Assembly: GCA_030141605.1 (NCBI GenBank)
Contig: JAQGDQ010000071.1
Coordinates: 157,081 to 221,080 of the forward strand
Reading direction: 5' to 3'
Origin: Tubiluchus corallicola
Taxonomy: Eukaryota > Priapulida > Priapulimorpha > Priapulimorphida > Tubiluchidae
DNA: 64,000 nucleotides
The notes beneath the pieces are model-generated. The model worked only from the letters and a program-made list of their open reading frames with translations, was not told the DNA's origin and did no database searches. Shown here piece by piece: positions 1-21,879 of this stretch; position 1 is the first letter of the stretch; every line of letters starts with the position of its first letter. A program made the position numbers and the translations under genes.

Positions 1-300
1 ACGAAAGGTCTCGATCTAGTGTCGTCTCATTGGGGGTTTATTTTTCGAATCGGGCCCACCGCGAGGAACGGGGGGCGAAAAACCTCCAAAAATGGCCATT
101 TTTCGGCCGTTTTTTGCAAAAGTTATACGCCTGAGATGTAGAGAACGGGAATGGGCCGAGGGTGGTGCTGGGTATGGATAGATAGCCCGTTCAGCGATGG
201 GTGTCATAGGCCTATTTAGAATTCGCGAGAGGGCCACGGCGCCCCGCAACGGGCGTTTTTCCGGACCCAACTCGCGATTTTTTCGAAATTCTGATTAAAC
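1..300. repeat. GC-rich, repeat-like segment at the window edge
   Basis: This block is much richer in G+C than everything after it and changes abruptly to ordinary A+T-rich sequence near position 300. It contains a perfect 16 bp palindrome (AAAAATGGCCATTTTT, 88-103) and a nearby CGGCCG core. One - strand frame stays open from 270 to 16, but high G+C makes that expected and I do not recognise the peptide. It probably is the end of a transposable element or a piece of a repeat family cut by the window edge. This is inferred from composition only. Confidence 0.3.
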
Positions 301-701
301 AGCATGCGGAAAAAACGTTCTAGCGGCGCCTGGTGGGACTCTCGGAAGGAGATATATAGCTCTTTACAAAGAGAAAGAACGGGGCTACACGATGATGTGG
401 GCTATATTTTAGGGCAGTTCCACCGAGAGGAGTACCGACGAGTTAATTGGATGTTCTATTTTCGACAATTTTCACTTAGAAAACTGCTGACGCAAAGCCA
501 TTGTAGTGACGTCATCCATTGTACTCTGTCTATAATCTTATAGCTTTAATTCAGCAAAAAGCTGCTACAGGCAAAGTAAACAAACAGTAGGCAGGATGTT
601 ACGGGCTTTGTGTTATAAATGAGTACTAGGTAGAATGTTCGCGTATTATTGATTACACGTGTATTTATACGCAAAATCTTTTGCGGGGCCTTTGCTAGTT
701 A

Positions 702-754
702 ATATTATTATTTTTATTATTATTACTATTATTATTATGATGATGATGATGATG

Positions 755-813
<59 letters not shown>

Positions 814-815
814 TA
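702..815. repeat. (ATT)n microsatellite with an ATG-variant core
   Basis: An imperfect ATT trinucleotide run, interrupted by about six ATG units, lies in the 5' flank of the exostosin gene. The rest of 300-1270 shows no coding signal. It holds a short tandem copy near 1010-1030 and a 33 nt partial copy of the gene's first coding exon at 898-930. Confidence 0.85.
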
Positions 816-1284
816 TGTAATATCACAATAATATTTATAATATTCTGTAGTTCATGTGATTTATTTTTAATGTTTTATTTGTTTGTAACACTTCTGTATA
901 CGGTAGTCAACTGATTTTTGAATTGTTCCTAAACGTGAAAGCACCATGAGTATGTATGTGTAACAAACCTGCGCACCTTCCTAATCAAATCTGACTGTTT
1001 GAAGAATCTTCCTAATAGTCTTCCTAATAGTCGTTATATACGTAATAACACTGTTCATGTAATAACGTATCCTGCGTTACGTGACTCTCTGGCAGTTCGC
1101 ATGCAGGATTAATTAAACAAATATATGAGTCTATGTTGACCAATACTATGTTACTACAGCAGAAACAACCTTTTTGTATATTAAACGTACTGGTGCAGTC
1201 TGGGCTGTTTCACAAATAGTTCTTCTTGACAAAAGTCGTATAATGGTAACAGTAATTTATTTTTGTTTAGGTTACACGATCAAA

Positions 1285-12732
<11,448 letters not shown>

Positions 12733-12737
<5 letters not shown>

Positions 12738-12760
12738 AACAGTTGCTTCGCCAGAATAAA
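12733..12760 (+). terminator. Poly(A) signals of the EXTL3-like gene
   Basis: One AATAAA overlaps the stop codon (12733-12738) and another lies 18 bp beyond the stop (12755-12760), followed by a T-rich stretch. If used, they would give a very short 3' UTR. Confidence 0.45.
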
Positions 12761-13047
12761 TTTTTTTCTTAAAACATTCGTTTAAGGTAGGGTAAAGCTG
12801 CGGAATGTGGATCACTGGATTTGGGGACACTATACAAAATGGACACAGCTTAAGTACACCACTATAACAGCTTAAAAAGTTAATTTGAAAGAGACAGGAT
12901 TCCTTTAACAGAAAAACACAATAAAATGATTCCGACGGAACAACGGTGAATGAAGTGACTGGGGAATTAGTTTCAGTTAAAGGTCTTGTTTCTGTGTAGC
13001 CACATACACAACTGATTTTACTGGAGCAGAGAAAACCGTCAGAACAC

Positions 13048-13144
13048 GTGTGGCTGACGAATTCGAATCTTGAGGTAATTCGCGCATTTTGCATTCCCTT
13101 TTCCAAGAGGTGTATTAATGGGGGTGCGAGTGGGTCAGCCACAC
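13048..13144. repeat. 97 bp segment with 11 bp perfect terminal inverted repeats
   Basis: GTGTGGCTGAC (13048-13058) and GTCAGCCACAC (13134-13144) are exact inverse complements flanking 75 bp. No coding content is supported. It may be a tiny MITE or a chance foldback. The remainder of 12761-15147 shows several short open frames but no recognisable gene. Confidence 0.35.
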
Positions 13145-15147
13145 TCAGCTATCAGCTATTTTGGTCATATGCTGCTTGCGTGAGCATTCTTTGGTTGATT
13201 CTTGGGTCGACCCAGGGCATTCCCAATAATCAGGTTTATTTAGGCTGACCAAGGTAAGGTTGGTAGGACCTCAATTTGTAGGTCCCCTGATTGTCCAAGT
13301 GTGTCATGCCGTCATGCAGCGTACGTAGTCTGTCGTCCGTTCACAATTGGAGTTTAACTCAGTTATACCTGAGCCACTAGGAGTAGTCTTGAGATTTTTG
13401 CTAAGACTAACGTAGTTAACTTTGGGAAAAACTGATGTCATTCCGAGGGCATACCCTTCAACAGCCGCTCTGCAATGCTGGGTATAGTGTGAACACCTCA
13501 GTCAGCTCAGTGCGAGTAATTAGAATGGCCTGGCACTTAATATTAACACAACATAGGCAAAAAAAAATTTACCCCTTCTATGCCACTAATCCCCTGCAGG
13601 ATGCATACTGTAGTGTTATAAAGTTTTCTACCGCAAAACTGTCAAGCCTAGAACTTTCGGAGAATGACATTAATTTTAATAACCTTGGGTCAATGCTAAA
13701 GATCGTTGAATGTGGCCAAAAGCCCCAGCGAAACTTGCTGCATGAATTTTGGACCTGAAAACCGTTTGACCAGGAGGCATTGGGAAATTAGTGTTCTTTG
13801 CACAACATTATTGCCAATAAGATTTGGCCAAAAGATGATATTGTGTCAATGTCAATATCCTGAAGTCGCTAGACATGAAGGTCATCGATGCTCTGGTTAA
13901 GGTTTTCTAAGTTGGATTACTTTTGGGATTGTCCCTTACTTTTCCCAGATTACTCATCTATAGCGACTGGTCGTCCCAGCATGTACTGCCCTAATGGAAT
14001 GGCTGAAAAGTTTTACTCGCAAGATTGTCGAAAGTCTCATTCTCTTTCTTGTATATAGTACTTATGATCACATGCAGTGGCAATACAAAATAAACGGCTT
14101 TTTCACATGTTTCTTTAGGAGATTACATTTACATATTTGGACAGAAGGAAATTATTTAATTACTCTAAATTTAAATTTATATTGTATTTTCATCATACTT
14201 TTTTAAACTTTTGCATATTGCTGCCACCTTCAGGTGTTCTTGTTAAAATTGCTGAATCTTCCTCTTTACTGTTTAAATTTCGTTGGCTTCTACAGTCTTT
14301 ATGAATACATAATTTCCAAACCTATTTTCACACCTACTGATTTCACCTGCAATTTTGGTCACTTGTTTTTCTGCTTTTCAATATGACACTACTTCGCATT
14401 GAACACTACTTCAGAATAAAATCTTTTGAACTAAATTTAAAGTTTATTTGGTTTCTTCAAGCCAATATTGTTTATAGATGGCTGATAAGTACTAAGTTAA
14501 TATTAATTAATAAAATCTCTGCTCAAATTTTTTCATAACTAACAAAGTGGGAACCAATAAGATCTTACGTTGAAACTTCTTGCTGAACACAGGTTTGAAC
14601 AACGAATTATCTCATCAATCAAAATACATACCCATTGATAACATGCTTTTTCTGGCCAGGCATTGAAGGTGAAAAGTGAGCGGTTCATTGAAATGGTGAT
14701 GCGACTGCCCTCAAATTCACTCACAATAGCTATTGACATGAAAATAAGAGTTGTTAACATGTGTGATGATACACACACCTCTGGGAATTGTGAAGACAGC
14801 AAGACTGCCAAAACTGATACTGTGAGACCAAAGCCAGTTGCTATGTGTTGTGAACTGTGTTAAGAGCAGAACAAAAGTTGTGAAATGCTTAAACTTCTTT
14901 GGAGTAAGAAAACGAACACTAGGTAGAATGAGCTTGGTCTGGAAAAATACTTGTTCTTACTCATGTGTTTTCTTTGAGTTACTGACACACCTTGTTGAAC
15001 AGTTATTGCCAGAGTATGACAGAGTAAAGTTTGACGTGGTCTAAAAATGCGCCAGTTTTTTGTCTGTTTTAGTTTGACAGCTTAAAAACTGATCTTGTAA
15101 ACGGACCATTATACAAATAAATTATTTTGATCTTGCTCTATTACTGT

Positions 15148-15551
15148 TGTTCCTTTGGCAAATAAACCCAGCAGCCAGTTTCTCTCGAAGCCTAAGGGCA
15201 GATAATATATTTATATTATATTTGATATACTTTTTGATAGATTAAATGGTAAAAAACACATATACAAATATTAGTTAAATTGTTTACACTCATTTACATA
15301 CACACACAACCCAAAAAACGACAATATTGACACATTTACATTGTAAAGACGACTTAATACCTATACAATAATATAAACGCAGAATTTTTGATTATTGGGT
15401 GCAGCATCACTTCAATTATTAGTCATCAACAACTAAATTCATGATCTGTACATAAACCAATATACATAGTTACACATTTGTATTTAAAATATCTACATCA
15501 TTGGTCCCAATTAGAAAAATCTTCATTAGTCGCATCTAGAAAATCAGGACA
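15148..15551. repeat. Dispersed repeat, intact copy A
   Basis: About 400 bp recur, diverged by roughly 15-20 percent by eye, as two blocks at 36284-36408 and 38962-39273. Shared landmarks are CCCAGCAGCCAGTTTCT, AAATTGTTTACA, GCATCACTTCAATTATTAGT and CATTGGTCCCAATTAGAAAA. No coding frame is seen. This copy ends about 275 bp upstream of the start codon of the following glycosyltransferase gene, so part of it may act as its 5' region. The family is not recognised. Confidence 0.75.
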
Positions 15552-15824
15552 GGGAAATGCATCCGGAATGCGCTCCGTCATTACGTATCCAGCCTTGTAC
15601 AAAAAATCAATAGGAATAGCTGCAGAAGGCAATAACGAAGGTCTGATAAACGAGTTCATTGAAAACAATATAAACAAATTTCTACGCATTAACGCATAGC
15701 GCATTCCAGATGTCTGGTAATCGTCGCTTTACTTGAAGTACGTCCTAGTCTCACGTAAGCGAAAATTTATTCTTTGCGCGAAGCCACAGCAAAACTGGTG
15801 GAACTAAAACACTCGTTCTCAACA

Positions 15825-16883
15825 ATGCGAAATGTGCGAAGCAAAGTCGTTGCTGTTAGTTTATGCATGGTCAGTTTATACTGTCTAAGCCAAATTTTAG
15901 AAATAGGCAAGAAAATTGAAAAAAAGAATTTCTCAGTCAGTTTTTCATGGCAAAATTTCACTGTAAATGTTGAGTTGCAGGACCGGAATCAACGCTTTCA
16001 CCTCCAATTAGCAGTCCTTACTTACAACAGACCGTTGTCATTGTTGAGGTTGCTGAATTCGTTAACTGTTGCTGATTACCAAAACGACAACGTAACATTA
16101 AAAATATGTATAGATAGAAAAATGCAGAACAATCTTGTCTGCAATGAAACCATATCTATATCTAACTCGTTCATTTGGCCGCATGGAGAGAAGCTGGTTC
16201 ACGTTCACTCTAAGCATGTGGGTCCATATATTCAGTGGTACGATTGCTGGAAACCGACAGGACATTCAAATGATTTTGGATTGATTTTAGAAGACGACTT
16301 AGAACTGTCGCCATATTTTTATCTGTGGCTGAAACCTGCACTTTTGTTTTACCAAGACAACAAGGACGTTGGAGCCGTGTCACTGCAGAGGCCAACACTT
16401 GTGGTGAAGATGAAAAAGGGACGCATGTTAAAGAAGAATCCTCTGTGTGCAGAGTGCAAAGATTCTGCATTTCTCTATCGCTTACCAGGATCATGGGGTT
16501 ATGCCCCTATGCCAAAAGTCTGGATACGATTTCGCGAGTGGGTGTTTGACGTTTTGAAAAATCAAACCTTTGTCCCTTACATTAAAAATGAAAAATTTCT
16601 TGTTACTAATAAGTGGGTTAATTTATTCCACCGAAAGTCAATGCCAACTTCATACTTTCTATATTACAATGATATAAACCATCTTTACACACTTTATAGT
16701 AATCTCCCTTTCAACAGAACTCTATCGTGCAACAGAAGAGAACCAGGAATGCATTATAAAATTAAAGGCCAGTATGCTCCTACTTGCGACTTTAAGCCTC
16801 TGGACATGTGGATTGAAAGTTTTACTTCTTTTCCAGTCAAGCCTTTGAAACTAAACTGGGCAGCAGAACTAGAATTACCATAA
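15825..16883 (+). CDS. Single-exon type II membrane glycosyltransferase, GT-A fold (EDD motif)
   Basis: A 352 aa intronless frame starts at ATG 15825 (AACAATGC context); the open frame upstream has no ATG. Residues 1-7 are a short basic tail, about 8-26 a signal anchor, and about 27-60 a stem with N-glycosylation sites (NFS, NFT). LAVLTYNRPLSLLRLLNSL (62-80) is the usual opening of GT2-type enzymes. LILEDDLELSPYFYLWL (153-169) carries the acidic metal-binding motif, as in GT2 and GT13 enzymes. PGSWGYAPMPKVW (221-233) follows. It should act in the Golgi lumen on a sugar chain, with donor and acceptor unknown. Similar unnamed proteins occur in many invertebrates, so I give no symbol. The frame is intact and no poly(A) signal is obvious until AATAAA at 17399. 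Confidence 0.8.
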   Translation: MRNVRSKVVAVSLCMVSLYCLSQILEIGKKIEKKNFSVSFSWQNFTVNVELQDRNQRFHLQLAVLTYNRPLSLLRLLNSLTVADYQNDNVTLKICIDRKMQNNLVCNETISISNSFIWPHGEKLVHVHSKHVGPYIQWYDCWKPTGHSNDFGLILEDDLELSPYFYLWLKPALLFYQDNKDVGAVSLQRPTLVVKMKKGRMLKKNPLCAECKDSAFLYRLPGSWGYAPMPKVWIRFREWVFDVLKNQTFVPYIKNEKFLVTNKWVNLFHRKSMPTSYFLYYNDINHLYTLYSNLPFNRTLSCNRREPGMHYKIKGQYAPTCDFKPLDMWIESFTSFPVKPLKLNWAAELELP

Positions 16884-17107
16884 TCGTTCCTTTTTGTCAA
16901 TTAGTAAAAAGCGGTTGTTCAAAAAACGTTTTTGTAGAAAAGTTTAGATAATGTTCATGTACACTGTCAAAACTAGCGCAAAATACACTCATTTTCGGTT
17001 GCGTACTTCGGTCAGCAAAGTTGTTGTTCAGTTTAATATTGAATTCGTTTAAGGGCTAAATTCTCACGTAGATAGCCAACTTTAAAAGTAATACTCCACA
17101 AACTACA

Positions 17108-17150
17108 ATGTTGTTATCGTTGTTGTTGTTGTTGTTGTTGTAGTTGTTGA

Positions 17151-17200
<50 letters not shown>

Positions 17201-17216
17201 TTGTTGTTGTTGTTGT
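17108..17216. repeat. (GTT)n microsatellite
   Basis: About 35 GTT units with a few substitutions lie in the 3' flank of the single-exon glycosyltransferase gene and directly precede a degraded LINE. Confidence 0.95.
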
Positions 17217-17455
17217 CTTTATCGCTCAGTATTAAATGTGTATGAAATTAACAGTTTTTTACATGATTATGTTGTTTCCCAGAGCAAAAACAAAGCATGA
17301 TTAAAATATGCGCTTGTTATTATTATGGCAACATCATAATAATCTTTACAAAGACAAAAAATGTGGGTGCTTTCGACCAGTATGAAAACGACGAGGAAAA
17401 TAAATCGACTAGAACAAGTTAAATCATAACGTCATAATGTAATGCGAACCTATAC

Positions 17456-19425
17456 TTGATAAATATGAACGCTCCAGATCTGCTTTCCTATCGTGAAAGG
17501 TGCCAGAGTGAGGTATTTGAAGATATGAAGGTTTCTCGAACTAGTTTTAAGCTTGCCTCCAGGAATGTCAGTGCACAAGAATTGTCCACTCATAATGATA
17601 ATTTTGCTCGTAATTTATTTAATGAGACACTTTATAAGTTTTGGAGAAAGATTAAAACTTGTTGTAATAATAATATTCCGCTCCCTGACAAAATTGATGA
17701 TGTGCATGGTGGAGGAAATATTTGTAAACTCTGGAAGAGGCATTACGAGCCAAATAATTCAGTGTCAAATAATAAGTTAAATAGTGATTGCGAACAGGTA
17801 GATATTCCAGCTGGTGGTGAACCTGTGTGTGTAATGTATCAGAAATATGAGCTCTATTAGATCTCTTAAACGACATAAGACATATGGGCTTCATTGTATT
17901 GCTGCTGAACATGTGATTTTTGCTAGCTATAGAATTTATGTATTGTTGTCTCTGTTGTTCACTGGTATGTCTAACCACGTATATGCACCTGCTGTTATTA
18001 CTGACTATGTAATTGTACCTGTTATCAAAAACACGAGTCTTGATATAACGGATAGCGATAATTTCATACCAATAGCTTTATCTACAGTGTTTAGTAAAAT
18101 ATCACTTTGCATTCGAAAAGGTATATAGCACTGAATTATATATATATATATATATGCAACTGAAAAAGACACTACATACTTATAACAATAACTGTAGTCC
18201 TACATTAATGTGTCTAATTTGACGCCAGTAAGGCATTTGATCGCCTGAATTCATACAGGCCTTTTAAGAAACTCACTGCTGTTGGGTTACCAGTTTCAAT
18301 GTTGTCTATGCTGAAATATTGGTAAACTTCACAGCGGGTATGTGTTCGCTGGGACAAAACTTACTCTGATTATTTTTCTGTGTCAAACGGCCTGAGACAA
18401 GGTGGAATTCTATCTCCTTTGCTTTTCGCAGCCTATATTGATGACCTCTCAAAATATCTGTCGTGCGAAGAAAGTGCATGTTGCCACATTGGCGAAAATG
18501 CAATCAGTCACTCATGTATGCAGACGACTTATGTCTCGTAGAAAACTTCTTACGGTATGTGAAAAATACGCTGTTGAAAATGATATCGTTTTCAATGTAA
18601 AATATACGATGTATATTTGCATCTATTTTTACCCCTTAGCTTCCGGCATGTTGTCCCTGGAAGGGTTTTCTGTTTGGCAAAGAAGTTAAAGTTAACCATA
18701 ATGAAAAGTACCTTGGCCATTATTTGAGTAATGACTTAAGTGATGATGCTGACATCTTGAATCAGCTATGATTAATTTAAATAATAGTCAATTGTATTAT
18801 TAGGGGATTTGGTAACTGTTCTGCACAAAGATTTATTGTTCCAGTCATATTGTACTCAGTTCTACTGTTCTAGCATATAGGTGAAATTAAATTGCACAAA
18901 ATTCGTAAACTTAGATCTGTGTATAATACTGCTGTTAGAAACTGTTTTAATTATGAATATGGCACTAGAGCTTCGTATATGTATGCAATGAACAGTATTC
19001 CACATTTAACTGTAATTCTTCTTATAGTATCTGGTCAAGAATCAACGAAAAAAGTGATAATTTCATTATTAATGGTCGTGTTAATGTATCTGACATACGA
19101 TACAGTTCAAACTTCGTCTTGCACTGGTCGCAGGTACTTTTACCAAGTTCAATTATATAACCTGTGTGCATACGATGACTTTTACTTTGTATATAACTTT
19201 TTACCCTAATATCTAATCATATGTAATTTTTTTAGTTAAAGATTTTCAACATTGTGTGCTGTAGTTTAAATTTTATTGTATGTGTGTATATATTTGTATA
19301 TGACATTTAGCTGAAATAAGCTGATCAATCAAAATTAGAAAAATAAATTGTCTGTGTTTATGTATTTCATCTTGTATTTTATGTGTGTCGTAGAGTAAAT
19401 AAATAAAAAGTAAAATAAACCAAAT
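17456..19425 (+). pseudogene. Degraded, 5'-truncated LINE ORF2 (same family as the 59-64 kb element)
   Basis: Successive frames on the + strand match the reverse transcriptase of the LINE at 59.4-63.7 kb in order. They include NLFNETLYKFWRKIK (17620), DNFIPIALSTVFSKI (18058), DASKAFDRLNS (18222), GLRQGGILSPLLFAAYIDDL (18390), LMYADDLCLVE (18512), NEKYLGHYLSNDLSDDADIL (18701) and IRYSSNFVLHWSQVLL (19100). Many stops and shifts separate them, so it cannot be active. The endonuclease and ORF1 are absent, so the insertion was 5'-truncated. The 3' end probably lies in the A-rich AAATAAATAAA near 19400. It separates the two single-exon glycosyltransferase genes. Confidence 0.85.
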
Positions 19426-20566
19426 TTCATCAGAATCTATATAGTCGGCTCTACCAGTCAACCTATTATACAGCTAAGAAAACTGTGTTCAAAGTGAAAG
19501 TAATAGCGGTTTTGCTAACGTGAATTTAGTGGCTCTATGCCATTCATCACAAAATTTTTGCTTTATGTTTGTGTGGTTTTCATTGGATTTTTTATTCATG
19601 AATAATACAGTGTGACTATATCCGTTTTAAGTATGATATTTTTTGTGTTAGTAATATTAAAAAACATTAGCTTTTAGTGCATTTAGTAATCTTGTGATTT
19701 TTTCCCTTTTTAGTATTTTCCTTGAGTATAAACCATGGTATTGTTTTGCTGTTTTAATGTTTACTTCTTGTTTCTTTATTGCAGCTATATTTGTTAATTG
19801 CCTGCCACATTTTTGTCATTCGAAGTTCAATTTTCGCTATCATGGAATATGCAGAGCACTCTGTATGTTAATTTTTGCTGGTTTACTTTTGAAGAAATAA
19901 AGGCTTATATGTATGCGAATGTCATGCATGCGAGGCTCGCGTATAAAGTTGTAATACATTTCACCTTACAACGCTAAATGCAAAAATATATTTACTTCAT
20001 GTTTCCAGATTACAGACGCAACCGTCAGCTCGACTTCCGAGAATATCTCATTGCATTCGATGCCATGTTGGCACAACGTTGTTGAAAAACTTATTAAAAT
20101 CGACATATTGCAACTAGTGGGCTTTAGCCAAGCTCAACTCAGCAAATTATTAGCACCTGGTTAAGACAGGAATTTAAGTGTTGTGGGTATTCAACGAAAA
20201 AAAAACATTATCATAAGTGTACTGACTGAAACCTCACACTGTGCTATTTAAATTTATCTATGCTCAATGATAAGCTTATAAAAAACGGAAAACATCGCTA
20301 TTCGCAAGTGCTTTATACTTTAAAATTTCAAAATGTTATACAAATTATAACGTTTCGAACAAAGAAGGAAAATGTGGTCATACAGAGACAAGCTAATTTA
20401 CCTTCGACTTCGTAGCGAAGAATATCTTTCAAATGATGTTAAGAATCAAGTGCATATAGATGTTGAAAATAATACGCATAATTAAAGTCTGTCTAAGATG
20501 CAACAACAAAAATTTAACAGAAACAAAACAAACTTTAGTAGCTGAACGCGATTTGATACAGCTAAA
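19426..20566. other. Intergenic, no gene recognised
   Basis: A+T-rich sequence between the LINE remnant and the next gene. One hydrophobic 68-codon frame (19694-19900) has no family resemblance and probably is chance. The promoter of the downstream gene must lie here, but I see no clear TATA element close to the start codon. Confidence 0.4.
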
Positions 20567-21607
20567 ATGAGACAATTAAATTTTAAGTCATTTCTTATTT
20601 TTTGCTGTTCATTTGTGCTTTTTTACATTGCATTTAAGGAATTTTGTGCGTATAAAAGACTTGACAAATTTGCAAATACGGAAATAGTTTATAGCAACGA
20701 AAAAGAACGTGTAAGAGCAGCGAATGGAACAACCAAAGAGCAAAAATCAAGTGAGATGTTTAAAACTGTTAAAATGCAAAAAATTATGGAAATGGTCAAC
20801 AACGTCGAGAAAACTGGGAAAATTTTGCACGTGGCGATGATCAATGAAGGCTATCTTCCATTAACACACAACTGGTTGTGTAATACGCAGATTCTTGATG
20901 TCCATGATCAACTGCTGTTTATTGCAACAGATGAAGTAGCATATACTTCATTACAGAAATCGTCGCCGAAAGTAAATGTTTTTAACTTGCACACTTTGAG
21001 CAAACTCAACGAAAAATACACATTTGACACATGGAATTATAAATATTACTTACTACTCAGAGTAAAGTTTTTGCTGGACTTACTAAGGCACAACGTTTCT
21101 TTTGTACTTTTTGAAACAGACAGTTTGTGGTTAAGAAGTCCAAATGATCTTATAAAAAACTATAGTAATTATGATATCATTAGTGCCCAATTTAAGGGAG
21201 TAAATTTGAAACAACAAAAATATACAGTTGGTTACATTTTTCTCAACTCAACAAATGAAGGCATTAAAATCTGGAGTGAAATGATAATTCGTTTAGAAAG
21301 CGAAATCAATAATACTTATGAACAAATTATTCTCGACAATTTGTGTAAACAGAAATTTTCTTCAGCCAAATGCACATTGCTTCCATACCAGTATGTTACT
21401 GATGGGGTCTGGTACAAAATGAATCTTAGCATGAGGGCAAAAATTGTTCCTAATCCTTACTTAATAAATAACAACTTTATTAAAGGAATACCTCAAAAAA
21501 TGGCTAGGGCAAAAAGATATGGTCATTGGTTCTTGGACGAGCATGCAAAGTGTAATCTAACTCATGTAAAGTATGTAATGCAAAGATTCAAAATTTCTGT
21601 GCAGTAA
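20567..21607 (+). CDS. Single-exon GT77-type nucleotide-diphospho-sugar transferase (PF03407-like)
   Basis: A 346 aa intronless frame starts at ATG 20567, the first in-frame ATG. Residues 9-25 are a signal anchor, and about 30-85 a charged stem with an NGT glycosylation site. MINEGYLPLTHNWLC (91-105) matches the family opening. DTWNYKYYLLLRVKFLLDLL (154-173) is the usual helix before the active site, and VLFETDSLWLRSP (180-192) carries the D-x-D-like motif as E183-T-D185. PYLINNNFIKGIPQKMARAK followed by YGHW (297-321) is the typical family end. GT77 enzymes transfer galactose, xylose or arabinose in other lineages; the animal members are mostly uncharacterised. A Golgi type II location is inferred. 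E in the first acidic position is unusual. It lies on the same strand as two other glycosyltransferase genes. Confidence 0.8.
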   Translation: MRQLNFKSFLIFCCSFVLFYIAFKEFCAYKRLDKFANTEIVYSNEKERVRAANGTTKEQKSSEMFKTVKMQKIMEMVNNVEKTGKILHVAMINEGYLPLTHNWLCNTQILDVHDQLLFIATDEVAYTSLQKSSPKVNVFNLHTLSKLNEKYTFDTWNYKYYLLLRVKFLLDLLRHNVSFVLFETDSLWLRSPNDLIKNYSNYDIISAQFKGVNLKQQKYTVGYIFLNSTNEGIKIWSEMIIRLESEINNTYEQIILDNLCKQKFSSAKCTLLPYQYVTDGVWYKMNLSMRAKIVPNPYLINNNFIKGIPQKMARAKRYGHWFLDEHAKCNLTHVKYVMQRFKISVQ

Positions 21608-21873
21608 CTTTTGACGAAGAACTAAAATTGATTTTTGATTCCACATTAATAAGACTTGCAGCAAAAATAAGACAAGGTAAAGCTACTTTAGTATTGTTTG
21701 CACAAGAAATATTAAATATGAGAAGTTTCTTAATGTTAAGCAACATCTTATGCTATAAGATTCAGTTCAGAACGTCCCTGGGAAATATCACTCTGACTAT
21801 GAAAACAGAAACAGACATTTTTTGCTACAGATTTCAAAAGAGCTTCAATTTCAAACAGTATGTCGTGATTTCA

Positions 21874-21879
21874 AATAAA
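21874..21879 (+). terminator. Candidate poly(A) signal of the GT77-like gene
   Basis: AATAAA lies 267 bp after the stop codon, the first perfect hexamer on this strand, followed about 10 bp later by a CTCTTTC stretch. Confidence 0.35.

Noticed and set aside
346-358. AAGGAGATATA resembling a bacterial ribosome binding site
   Set aside because: The context is eukaryotic, no suitable start codon follows, and no bacterial or vector sequence surrounds it.
13435-13758. 107-codon + strand open frame starting at an ATG
   Set aside because: There is no recognisable domain, no splice signal pairing, and a neighbouring overlapping frame is equally long.
18134-18156. (TA)n tract as a promoter element
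   Set aside because: It lies inside a dead LINE copy and is better explained as a dinucleotide repeat.
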